Below are positions 27,349-35,456 of a stretch of DNA of 64,000 nucleotides, piece by piece. Made by a program: the position numbers and the translations under genes. Each line of letters begins with the position of its first letter. Positions within the stretch are counted from its first letter, which is position 1. The notes beneath the pieces were generated by a model, which had not been told where the DNA came from, searched no databases, and saw only the letters and a program-made list of their open reading frames with translations. The DNA is from Cognatilysobacter claricitrinus (GTDB lineage Bacteria > Pseudomonadota > Gammaproteobacteria > Xanthomonadales > Xanthomonadaceae), in contig NZ_BAAFZV010000002.1 in the NCBI RefSeq assembly GCF_045866565.1, forward strand, positions 1,364,001 to 1,428,000, written 5' to 3'.

Positions 27349-28374
27349 TCAGTCGTTCGTCGCGGGCACCAATGGCGCGGCGGCGTCGAGGTTGAATGCC
27401 GTGTCCGACATGTGCGGCGCGACGTTGAGGTCGAACCAGTTTCGCGCGGCCCGCAGCTCGCGCGCGTAATGCCGGGCGACCGCCGCGACCTCGCGATCAC
27501 GTGCGGCGGCATCGTACGCCACGTCCGTCGCCTTCGCATTTCGCGTGGCGACGCGCGATGCGCGGACGCGAATGTCGCCGGTATCCGTGCACTCACCGAG
27601 CCACAGGGCGGCCGCGACCGCGACATCGTCCGGATGGCTGTAGAGCTGCGCGGCGTCGAGCGTGCGCACGCGTTCCGCGACTCCGGCCCCGAGCAGGTCG
27701 GCACACACCTGCCGCTGCGCCGCCCACTGCAGCGACACCGCGCAAAGCAGGTCCGGCGGCGTCAGCGCGGGCGTCGGCAGGCGCTGGCCGAAGGTCGACG
27801 CGTTGAGCGCGCGCTCGGCCAGTTCGGAAACCTTCGCCTGCGTCTCCGGCGCCTTCTTGATGTTGGAGACGAGAAAATCGTCGAGTGACGACGTCAGGAT
27901 CACGGCACGGCTCGTCGGCGTCGCATCCAGAAGATCGCGAGCGACGTTCAGCGCGGCATGGGTCGGTTTGACGATGACCTGGCCGCCAAGAGTCCACGGT
28001 CGGCCGAGTAGCCGCGCTGCGGCGTCCGACAGTCCGGCGATGTCCGCGCCCGACCGACGTGCGTCGCCGAGTCGGCGTAGCACGAGCGGTTCGCGTAGCA
28101 CCGTGCGTGCGCCACCGTGCAGCGCCCGGGCGAGCAGCGTCGAGCCGCAGAACGATGTATGGAACAGCCAGCCCAGGTGCAGCGGCATCGGTATTGGGGG
28201 GAGTTCGTCCACCGGCACGCGGCGGAGATCGTCGATGCGCGCCTCGATCCGCGTGTCGAGGAACGCGGATCGCTCGACCACGTCGGGCGCGACGCGCGCG
28301 AAACTGAACCAGCGCTCGGGAACGTGCAGGTCGACGGGGAACCAGCTGGCCTCGTCGAAATCCGCTCGATTCAT
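27349..28374 (-). CDS. P-loop sulfotransferase-like protein
   Basis: I do not recognise a named family for this 341-residue protein. Near residue 71 it has FHTSFCGSTLLARAL, which fits the phosphate-binding loop of sulfotransferases (usual form xxRSGSTLL), followed by a REPLVLRR segment as in many Stf-type sulfotransferases. A clear 3'-PAPS motif is not seen; VILTSSLDDFLVSNIKK is a candidate. It overlaps the upstream oxygenase gene by four bases (ATGA) and precedes the TPR-sulfotransferase by 10 bp, so the three should be made together. It may be a second, divergent sulfotransferase or an inactive partner. Confidence 0.6.
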   Translation of the reverse strand: MNRADFDEASWFPVDLHVPERWFSFARVAPDVVERSAFLDTRIEARIDDLRRVPVDELPPIPMPLHLGWLFHTSFCGSTLLARALHGGARTVLREPLVLRRLGDARRSGADIAGLSDAAARLLGRPWTLGGQVIVKPTHAALNVARDLLDATPTSRAVILTSSLDDFLVSNIKKAPETQAKVSELAERALNASTFGQRLPTPALTPPDLLCAVSLQWAAQRQVCADLLGAGVAERVRTLDAAQLYSHPDDVAVAAALWLGECTDTGDIRVRASRVATRNAKATDVAYDAAARDREVAAVARHYARELRAARNWFDLNVAPHMSDTAFNLDAAAPLVPATND

Positions 28375-28949
28375 CCTGCCCCGCCCGTCCGCATGAGCTT
28401 CAGCGCGAACGTGTAGCGCGGGTGGTAGCAGATGCGGTTGGGGGGACGACCGACGTGCTTGATCGCGCCGTCGAAAATGACCAGGCGACCGGGCGACGGA
28501 CGAACCGCCGCGGCGATCTCATCGCTCGCGTCGAAGAACACCGTTTCACCGCCCCACTCCACGTCCCACTGTTCGCACATGTACCAGAGCGCGGTGAGGT
28601 CGTGCTGGTCCGGCAGGCAGTCGACGTGCGTGAACAGCATGTCGCCGTACGACGCGACGTTGGTGTACGCGCGGTGCACGTCGTAGCGGTGGGTCGGATG
28701 CAACGCGCGGACGGCATCCAGCGTCAGCTGGAAGATCGGTTGCTGGCGCAGCACGTCGACGCGCGTCTCGGTCACCCAGTGGCGGTAGCCGGCGGTATCC
28801 GGGCGCGCGACTTCTGTTCGGGTGAATGCGGCGCGCGCGAGGCCCTGCTCGTACGCGCCGGCATTTGGCAACAAGCCGTCGAAGACATGGACAGCCCGTC
28901 CGTCGACGTCGAACGAACGGGCCGGTTTCAGCGTGGACTCTGCGGTCAT
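28371..28949 (-). CDS. 2OG-Fe(II) oxygenase, prolyl 4-hydroxylase-like
   Basis: The 192-residue protein has the complete facial triad of the 2OG-Fe(II) family: His108 and Asp110 in FTHVD, His165 in GAIKHVG and the 2-oxoglutarate-binding Arg178 in PRYTFALK. It also has WGGETVFFD, typical of prolyl-hydroxylase-type (2OG-FeII_Oxy_3) enzymes. It should hydroxylate a protein residue or small molecule with O2 and 2-oxoglutarate; the substrate is not known. Its start overlaps the pckG stop by four bases and its stop overlaps the next start by four bases, so it is translationally coupled on both sides. Confidence 0.85.
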   Translation of the reverse strand: MTAESTLKPARSFDVDGRAVHVFDGLLPNAGAYEQGLARAAFTRTEVARPDTAGYRHWVTETRVDVLRQQPIFQLTLDAVRALHPTHRYDVHRAYTNVASYGDMLFTHVDCLPDQHDLTALWYMCEQWDVEWGGETVFFDASDEIAAAVRPSPGRLVIFDGAIKHVGRPPNRICYHPRYTFALKLMRTGGAG

Positions 28950-30748
28950 CCGCCAAGCATAGCGGCGATCCGCTGCTGCTCGTCGTGCAGCGCCTGCGGC
29001 ATGCGCGGGCCGTATTCGCGCAGGTAGTCGCCGATGCTGGCGAACTCGGCGGTCCAGCCGGCGTGGTCAAAGCCGAACAGCTTGGCGCGGGCTTCGTCGG
29101 AGAGCGTGACGCCGTCGAGGTTGAGGTCCTGTTCGCGCGGCAGCGCACCGATGGGCGTTTCCGAAGCGTCCGCTGAGCCTTCCACGCGCTTGATCATCCA
29201 CTCGAGCACGCGGAGGTTGTCGCCGAAGCCGGGCCACAGGAACTTGCCGTCGTCGCCCTTGCGGAACCAGTTGACGTGGAACACCTTCGGCAGCTTGTTC
29301 TGGCCGTTGTCGAACGACAGCCAGTGCGCGAAGTAGTCGGCGAAGTTGTAGCCGCAGAAGGGCTTCATCGCCATGGGGTCGCGACGCATGACGCCGACCG
29401 CACCGGTCGCGGCAGCGGTGGTCTCCGAACCCATCGCGGCGCCGACGAGCACGCCGTGCGTCCAGTCGCGCGCCTCGAACACCAGCGGCACCAGCGATGC
29501 GCGACGGCCACCGAACACGATCGCGCTGATCGGCACGCCCTGCGCGTCTTCCGCATGCACGGAATAACTCGGGCACTGCTTGGCCGACACGGTGAAACGC
29601 GCGTTCGGATGCGCGGCCGGGCCCTTGTTGCAATCGTAGTCATTTCCGCGCCAATCAATGGCGGGCACGCCTTCGTCGAGACCCTCCCACCACGGCTGGC
29701 CATCGGCGGTCAGGCCGACGTTGGTGAAGATGGTGTTGCTTCGGATCGTCGCCAGCGCGTTCGGGTTCGACTTCGCCGACGTACCGGGCGCGACGCCGAA
29801 GAAACCGGCTTCCGGATTGATCGCGTAAAGGCGGCCATCGGGGCCCGGGCGCATCCAGCAGATGTCGTCGCCGACGGTCCAAACCTTCCAGCCTTCGGCG
29901 CGGTAGCCCTCGGGCGGAATCAGCATCGCAAGGTTGGTCTTGCCGCAGGCGGACGGGAACGCCGCGGCGATGTAATGCGTGTCGCCCTGCGGGTTCTCGA
30001 TGCCGAGGATCAGCATGTGCTCGGCCAGCCAGCCTTCCTGCCGCGCCTGGTGCGAAGCGATGCGCAGCGCGTGGCACTTCTTGCCGAGCAGCGCGTTGCC
30101 GCCGTAGCCCGAGCCGTACGACTTGATCGTCAGCTCCTCGGGGAAATGCATGATGAAGCGACGATTCGGATCGAGCTCGCCGATCGAATGCAGGCCGCGA
30201 ACGAAAGTGCCGTCGCGCTCGATGCGCTGCAGTGCCGGCTCGCCCATGCGCGTCATGATGCGCATGTTCGCAACGACGTACGGGCTATCGGTGATCTCCA
30301 CACCACAACGCGAGATCGGCGAATCGATCGGGCCCATGCAGTACGGGATGACGTACATCGTCCGCCCTTCCATGCAGCCATCGAACAGCGCGTCCATCTG
30401 CGCATGGCCGTCGACGGGCGACATCCAGTGATTGTTCGGGCCGGCGTCGTCCTGCTGCCTGGTGCACACGAAGGTGAGGTGCTCGACGCGCGCGACGTCG
30501 TCCGGATGCGAGCGGTGCAGCCAGCTGCCCGGGTTCGTCTCTTCGTTGAGACGCATCAGCGTGCCGTCCGCTTCCATCTTGGCGACCAGCGCGGCGTTCT
30601 CGGCGTCGCTGCCGTCGCACCAGTGGATGGCATCGGGACGCGTCAACGCGGCGACGTCCTCGACCCAACGCGCGAGGCTCGCCAGCGTGGTCCCACGGCC
30701 ATGCACCTCGGGGGCGCGTTTGTCGACGTCCTGGACGAGGGCATTCAT
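28946..30748 (-). CDS. pckG: Phosphoenolpyruvate carboxykinase (GTP)
   Basis: The 600-residue protein has GTP-dependent PEPCK signatures: the P-loop AFPSACGKTNLAML, the Mn/oxaloacetate region (IKSYGSGYGGNALLGKKCHA) and FCGYNFADYFAHWLSF. It turns oxaloacetate to phosphoenolpyruvate at the head of gluconeogenesis. Length agrees with the family. The ATG at 30748 has an excellent ribosome site (AGGAGG) in front. A TetR-family gene lies 43 bp upstream on the same strand. Its stop overlaps the next gene, an oxygenase, by four bases, an unexpected operon partner. Confidence 0.97.
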   Translation of the reverse strand: MNALVQDVDKRAPEVHGRGTTLASLARWVEDVAALTRPDAIHWCDGSDAENAALVAKMEADGTLMRLNEETNPGSWLHRSHPDDVARVEHLTFVCTRQQDDAGPNNHWMSPVDGHAQMDALFDGCMEGRTMYVIPYCMGPIDSPISRCGVEITDSPYVVANMRIMTRMGEPALQRIERDGTFVRGLHSIGELDPNRRFIMHFPEELTIKSYGSGYGGNALLGKKCHALRIASHQARQEGWLAEHMLILGIENPQGDTHYIAAAFPSACGKTNLAMLIPPEGYRAEGWKVWTVGDDICWMRPGPDGRLYAINPEAGFFGVAPGTSAKSNPNALATIRSNTIFTNVGLTADGQPWWEGLDEGVPAIDWRGNDYDCNKGPAAHPNARFTVSAKQCPSYSVHAEDAQGVPISAIVFGGRRASLVPLVFEARDWTHGVLVGAAMGSETTAAATGAVGVMRRDPMAMKPFCGYNFADYFAHWLSFDNGQNKLPKVFHVNWFRKGDDGKFLWPGFGDNLRVLEWMIKRVEGSADASETPIGALPREQDLNLDGVTLSDEARAKLFGFDHAGWTAEFASIGDYLREYGPRMPQALHDEQQRIAAMLGG

Positions 30749-30791
30749 GCGGGAACCTCCTTCAAACAATGGGAAACGGTGCGGCGATCCC

Positions 30792-31376
30792 TCAGGGGAT
30801 CAGCGTGGCCATCATGTGCTCGACGAACGCCTCGAACTCATCGCGCGGCAGGCGCGTCTGGTTGAGCTGGAGGTTGAGCTGCAGGAAGCCCACGTAGGCG
30901 GCGTACGCGAGGCGCGCGCGGTTGAGCGCGGCGTGCGGGTCGAGACCGGCCTGGCGGAAGGACGCGGCGAGCCACTCGAGGCGACGCTGCGAGACGCGGC
31001 CGATGACGGGCGCGACGATCGGGTGGTCCAGCGCCTTGAGCAGCGCCGAATAGATGATGTGCGAGGTGACCTCGTGCGCGACGACGTCGAACAGCTGGCG
31101 CAGGCGCTGGCGGGGGTCGGCGATCTGTTCGAGCTGGCCGAAAATCGCTTCCTGCTCGGTCTTCTCCCAGCGTTCGAGCGCGGCGACGAGCAGCGACTCG
31201 CGCGACGGGAAGTGCCAGTAGAAGCTGCCCTTGGTGACGCCCAGGCGGCGCGCCAGCGGCTCGACCGCGACGGCGGCGACACCCTGCTCGGCGATCAGGT
31301 CGAGGGCGGCCTGCGCCCAGTCGTCGGCGCTGAGGCGCCCGGTTCGGTCGGACTTGGCCGGCGTGTCGGTCGTCAT
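30792..31376 (-). CDS. TetR/AcrR-family transcriptional regulator
   Basis: The 194-residue protein has a TetR-type N-terminal helix-turn-helix (about 15-60: WAQAALDLIAEQGVAAVAVE, LARRLGVTKGSFYWHFPSRE) and a helical ligand-binding C terminus. The ATG at 31376 is the start that gives a normal TetR length. It is divergent from fadE, and a palindrome lies at each end of the shared control region, so it probably represses fadE and itself, with an acyl-CoA or fatty acid as possible inducer (inference from context). It also precedes pckG by 43 bp. Confidence 0.9.
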   Translation of the reverse strand: MTTDTPAKSDRTGRLSADDWAQAALDLIAEQGVAAVAVEPLARRLGVTKGSFYWHFPSRESLLVAALERWEKTEQEAIFGQLEQIADPRQRLRQLFDVVAHEVTSHIIYSALLKALDHPIVAPVIGRVSQRRLEWLAASFRQAGLDPHAALNRARLAYAAYVGFLQLNLQLNQTRLPRDEFEAFVEHMMATLIP

Positions 31377-31389
31377 GGGATCAGTGTAT

Positions 31390-31397
31390 CCGTACGG
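31390..31397. promoter_or_regulatory. Palindrome CCGTACGG near the tetR start
   Basis: A perfect eight-base palindrome lies 13 bp upstream of the TetR start. It shares TCCGTA with the larger repeat before fadE and may be a second operator. Short palindromes occur by chance in GC-rich DNA. Confidence 0.3.
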
Positions 31398-31455
31398 GTC
31401 CGGCCGGGGCAGTATGCGGAGCAAAAATCCGCGCATCCGTCGGCGCGAATTGGCG

Positions 31456-31495
31456 TTGACAGCGGTCCGGGAACGTTACCATACTCGTCCGTATG
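31456..31495 (+). promoter_or_regulatory. fadE promoter with probable TetR operator
   Basis: A perfect TTGACA (31456-31461) is followed after 18 bp by CATACT (31480-31485). The -10 lies inside the inverted repeat CATAC-TCGTCC-GTATG (31480-31495). A repressor bound here would block RNA polymerase; the divergent TetR gene is the natural candidate. Confidence 0.6.
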
Positions 31496-31584
31496 TCGGG
31501 CGTTTCATGCTGCCGTTTGAATCCGGCGCCCGGCGACATTCGCCATCACAACCCCGCGCGGACGGTCGTCCGCTGGAGCGCTCC

Positions 31585-34059
31585 ATGAGCATCGCCGCAC
31601 CGTTCCTCGTCCTGCTCATCCTCGGCGGCGTGGCCGCCTACCACCGCATGCGCCTCGCGCCGTGGGTGGCGATGTCGGCCGCCGGGCTCGTCGCCTGCTG
31701 GCTGCTGCATGCGAACCCGACCGCCACCATCGTCGCGACCGTGCTGTTCGCGATCATCGCGGTGCCGCTGCTGGTGCCGGCTTTGCGCCAGTCCCTGGTG
31801 ACCCGGCCGCTGTTCGGCTTCTACAAGAAGATCCTGCCGCCGTTGTCGGAAACCGAGCGCGTTGCGCTGGAAGCGGGCACCGTAGGCTGGGAAGGCGAGC
31901 TGTTTTCCGGCAAGCCCGAGTGGAACGTGCTGATGTCGCAGCCGAAGCCGACGCTCAGCGCGGACGAGCAGGCCTTCCTCGATGGCCCGGTCGAAGAGCT
32001 GTGCCGCATGGTCGACGACTGGTCGATCACGCATGTGCACGCCGACCTGCAGCCGGAGATCTGGGACTACATCAAGCGCAACAAGTTCTTCGGCATGATC
32101 GTGCCGAAGGAGTACGGCGGCCTCGGCTTCACCGCGCTGGGCAACCACAAGGTGATCGAAAAGCTGGCGTCGATCTCGTCGGTGGTGAGCTCCACCGTCG
32201 GCGTGCCGAACTCGCTCGGCCCGGCCGAACTGCTGATGCATTACGGCACGACCGAGCAGAAGGACTACTACCTGCCGCGCCTGGCCGACGGCCGCGAAGT
32301 GCCGTGCTTCGGCCTCACCGGACCGTGGGCGGGCTCGGATGCGACGTCGATTCCCGACTACGGCATCGTGACGATGGGCGACTGGAACGGCGCGCGCGTC
32401 GTCGGCGTCAAGCTCACGTTCGACAAGCGCTACATCACGCTGGCGCCGGTCGCGACGCTGATCGGCCTCGCGTTCCGTATGTACGACCCGGACGGCCTGC
32501 TCGGCGAGAAGCAGGACATCGGCATCACCCTCGCGCTGTTGCCGCGCGACACCGCGGGCGTCGAGATCGGCCGCCGTGCCATGCCGCTCAACTCGCCGTT
32601 CCAGAACGGCCCGATCCGCGGCAAGGACGTCTTCATCCCGCTCAGCCAGCTCATCGGCGGCGAAGCGTATGCCGGCAAGGGCTGGCAGATGCTGGTCGAG
32701 TGCCTGTCGATCGGCCGCTCGATCACCCTGCCCTCCACCGCGTCCGGCGGCTCGCGAATGGGCGCGCGCGTGACTGGCGCGTACTCGCGCATCCGCAAGC
32801 AGTTCGGCCTGTCGGTCGGCCGCTTCGAGGGCGTCGAGGAAGCGCTCGCGCGCATCGGTGGCAATGCGTACACGATCACCGCGCTTGCCGAGGCATCCGC
32901 CGCCGCCGTCGCGCGTGGCGAACTGCCGGCCGTGCCGTCGACGATCGCGAAGTACCACTGCACCGAGATGGGCCGCGAGGTCATCAAGGACGCCATGGAC
33001 ATCCACGGCGGCAAGGGCATCATCCTCGGCCCGAAGAACTACCTCGGCCGTGCGTGGCAGGCGTCGCCGATCGGCATCACGGTGGAAGGCGCGAACATCA
33101 TGACGCGCTCGCTGATGATCTTCGGCCAGGGCGCGATCCTCTGCCATCCGTGGGTCCTCAAGGAAATGAAGGCCGCGAACAATCCGGATCGCACGCAGGG
33201 CCTGCGCGACTTCGATTCCGCGCTGTTCGGCCACATCGGTTTCGCGATCAGCAACGCGGTGCGCTCGCTGTGGTTCGGCATCACCGGCGCGACGATCGGT
33301 GCGGCACCCGGCGACGACTACACCAAGCGCTACTTCCGCAAGCTCAACCGCTATTCGTCGGTGCTGGCGCTGATGGCGGATACGTCGATGCTGCTGCTCG
33401 GCGGCAAGTTGAAGTTCAAGGAGTCGCTGTCGGGTCGCCTAGGCGACGTGCTGAGCCAGCTCTACATCGCCAGTGCGATGCTGAAGCGCTATCACGACCA
33501 GGGCGCGCCGGCGGCCGACCAGCCGCTGCTGGCGTGGTCGTTCCACAACGCGATGCACAAGCTCGAGCTGTCGCTGTCGGCCGCGCTGCGTAACTTCCCG
33601 GTGCGCCCGGTCGGTTGGCTGCTGTGGGCGCTGGTGTTCCCGTTCGGTCGTCGTGCGGTCGCGCCGAGCGACCGCCTGAGCCACAAGGTGGCGTCGATCC
33701 TGATGACGCCTGGCGAAGCGCGCGACCGCCTCGGCCGCGGCGCGTTCCTGACGCCGGGCGAGCACAACCCGGCCGGCCGCATCGACAGCTACCTGCCAGC
33801 CGTCATCGCCGCCGAACCGGTCGAGCGCAAGTTCCAGAAGGCGCTGAAGGGCCACGAGGTTGAAGCCCACGACTTCACGTCGCAGCTCGACCTCGCCGTT
33901 CGCAACAACTGGATCACCGCGGACGAGCGCGCGCAGCTCGAAGCGTTGCGCGAGATGACGATCGACACGATCAGCGTCGACGACTTCGAGGCATCGGAAC
34001 TGCGTTCGGCCGGCTACGCGGCGATCACTGGCGACGAAAGCCACCGCGCCGCGGCCTGA
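31585..34059 (+). CDS. fadE: Acyl-CoA dehydrogenase FadE
   Basis: The 824-residue protein is close in length to E. coli FadE (814). It has two N-terminal hydrophobic segments (about 3-20 and 28-64) and a flavin acyl-CoA dehydrogenase core (FFGMIVPKEYGGLGFTALG, CFGLTGPWAGSDATSIPDYG, AMDIHGGKGIILGPKNYLGR), then a long C-terminal DUF1974-type extension. It makes the first oxidation of fatty acid beta-oxidation, giving trans-2-enoyl-CoA and reduced FAD at the inner membrane. The ATG at 31585 follows GGAG; the open frame upstream lies in the promoter. Expression is probably controlled by the divergent TetR regulator. Confidence 0.94.
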   Translation: MSIAAPFLVLLILGGVAAYHRMRLAPWVAMSAAGLVACWLLHANPTATIVATVLFAIIAVPLLVPALRQSLVTRPLFGFYKKILPPLSETERVALEAGTVGWEGELFSGKPEWNVLMSQPKPTLSADEQAFLDGPVEELCRMVDDWSITHVHADLQPEIWDYIKRNKFFGMIVPKEYGGLGFTALGNHKVIEKLASISSVVSSTVGVPNSLGPAELLMHYGTTEQKDYYLPRLADGREVPCFGLTGPWAGSDATSIPDYGIVTMGDWNGARVVGVKLTFDKRYITLAPVATLIGLAFRMYDPDGLLGEKQDIGITLALLPRDTAGVEIGRRAMPLNSPFQNGPIRGKDVFIPLSQLIGGEAYAGKGWQMLVECLSIGRSITLPSTASGGSRMGARVTGAYSRIRKQFGLSVGRFEGVEEALARIGGNAYTITALAEASAAAVARGELPAVPSTIAKYHCTEMGREVIKDAMDIHGGKGIILGPKNYLGRAWQASPIGITVEGANIMTRSLMIFGQGAILCHPWVLKEMKAANNPDRTQGLRDFDSALFGHIGFAISNAVRSLWFGITGATIGAAPGDDYTKRYFRKLNRYSSVLALMADTSMLLLGGKLKFKESLSGRLGDVLSQLYIASAMLKRYHDQGAPAADQPLLAWSFHNAMHKLELSLSAALRNFPVRPVGWLLWALVFPFGRRAVAPSDRLSHKVASILMTPGEARDRLGRGAFLTPGEHNPAGRIDSYLPAVIAAEPVERKFQKALKGHEVEAHDFTSQLDLAVRNNWITADERAQLEALREMTIDTISVDDFEASELRSAGYAAITGDESHRAAA

Positions 34060-34124
34060 TCGCGCCGAACATGTTGTTGCACGACGGCGGGCCTGACCCG
34101 CCGTCGTCGTATCCGGAGCCCGCC

Positions 34125-34598
34125 ATGAACCTGCTCGACCTTCATCAACGCATGACGCGGTGGCCGCTCGGTCGCTGGCTGTTCGCACGCGCCGTGTGCT
34201 TCAAGGCGCCCTACTTCGCCAGCATCGCGCCGCGCATCGACGCACTGGAACCGGGCCGTTGCGTCGTGTCGTTCGCGCACCGTCGCGCGGTCACCAATCA
34301 CATCGGCACCGTGCACGCGATCGCGTTGTGCAACGCCGCGGAACTCGCGGCCGGCCTCGCGACCGAAGCGGGGCTGCCGCCGTCCATGCGCTGGATACCG
34401 AAGGGCATGCAGGTGGAGTACGTGCGCAAGGCGATGGGGCGAATGACCACGACCGCGCGCATTCGCGACGACATCGCGGCCGGCAGCGACGCCCGCGAGG
34501 CGCCGGTCGACGTCGAAACCACGGACCCGCGCGGCGACGTCGTGTTCCGCGCGGTGGTGTCGATGTGGGTGTCGCCGAAGCCGCCGCGCGAGGGCTAG
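34125..34598 (+). CDS. DUF4442 hotdog-fold protein
   Basis: The 157-residue protein resembles the DUF4442 group of hotdog thioesterase-like proteins: FKAPYFASIAPRIDALEPGR, a conserved N-H-[I/L]-G-T-[V/M]-H-A segment (here NHIGTVHAIALCNAAELA) and a C-terminal strand set ending VVFRAVVSMWVSPK. Such proteins are thought to act on acyl-CoA or acyl-ACP thioesters, which fits its position 65 bp after fadE on the same strand. The start at 34125 was preferred to one 18 codons upstream, as ATGAACCTGC follows a purine-rich GGAG site. Confidence 0.8.
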   Translation: MNLLDLHQRMTRWPLGRWLFARAVCFKAPYFASIAPRIDALEPGRCVVSFAHRRAVTNHIGTVHAIALCNAAELAAGLATEAGLPPSMRWIPKGMQVEYVRKAMGRMTTTARIRDDIAAGSDAREAPVDVETTDPRGDVVFRAVVSMWVSPKPPREG

Positions 34599-34601
34599 TT
34601 C

Positions 34602-35456
34602 TCAGCGCTGCGCGCGCAAGGTCAGCTGCGAGATCTCGGGCGGCACGCCGATGCGCATCGGCATGATGCTGGTGCCGATCCCGGGCGACACAAACAGGGG
34701 GCGTGCGGCGTCGCCGTAATAGCCGCGGATGTAGCGGTTCTCCGGCTTGCCCCACTGCGCGGGCTGGCCGATTCCCGGCAGCGAAATCTGCCCGCCATGC
34801 GTGTGGCCCGCGAGCACGAGCGACGCGCGCGGCGGGATCTCGTCGACGATCGCCGGGTTGTGCGTGATGACGATCGCGGGTGCGCCGTCGTTGATGCCCG
34901 AGAACGCCTTGCGCACGTCGTGCTTGGCCGTCCACAGGTCGCCCACGCCGACGATCCACAGCGGGCAGCCGCGGATGACCGTGCGACGCGACTCGTCTTC
35001 CAGCACAACGACGCCCGCGGCCTCCAGCGCGCGACGCACGCCCGGTCCGCCCTTCCACCAGTCGTGGTTGCCAAGAACCGCGTAGACGGGCTTACGCGCG
35101 GTGAGTGCGCGCCAGTGCGGCGCACTGACGTCGGCGGAAATGTAGTGGCCGCCAAGCACGCTGAGGATCACGTAGTCGCCGGTCATCAGCACTGCGTCGG
35201 AATCGCTGGAAGCGAGCTGCGCGACCACGCGGTCGAGGTTGTCGATGCCGTTGTTCGGCGACCCCGTATGCACATCGCTGACGTGGTCGATGCGCAGGCC
35301 TTCGCAGCTCGCCGGCCAGTCCGGCAGCGCGATCGTGTAGTCCCGCTCCACCAGCCGGCGCGGCTCGACGAACACGCCGTAGACGACCATCGCGAACGCG
35401 AGCACGACCCACGCGAAGAACAGCCGCCGCAGCCAGTGCCGGAGTCGCGGCCTCAT
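34602..35456 (-). CDS. Membrane-anchored metallophosphoesterase
   Basis: The 284-residue protein has one N-terminal membrane helix (LFFAWVVLAFAMVVYGVFV) and a calcineurin-type catalytic domain with all metal-binding motifs in order: SDVHTG, GDYV, GNHDWW, THNP and GHTHGGQ. It belongs with the YaeI/YkuE type of phosphodiesterases acting at the membrane; the lipid or nucleotide substrate is not known. Its start overlaps the stop of the upstream MFS gene by four bases (ATGA), so the two form an operon. Confidence 0.88.
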   Translation of the reverse strand: MRPRLRHWLRRLFFAWVVLAFAMVVYGVFVEPRRLVERDYTIALPDWPASCEGLRIDHVSDVHTGSPNNGIDNLDRVVAQLASSDSDAVLMTGDYVILSVLGGHYISADVSAPHWRALTARKPVYAVLGNHDWWKGGPGVRRALEAAGVVVLEDESRRTVIRGCPLWIVGVGDLWTAKHDVRKAFSGINDGAPAIVITHNPAIVDEIPPRASLVLAGHTHGGQISLPGIGQPAQWGKPENRYIRGYYGDAARPLFVSPGIGTSIMPMRIGVPPEISQLTLRAQR

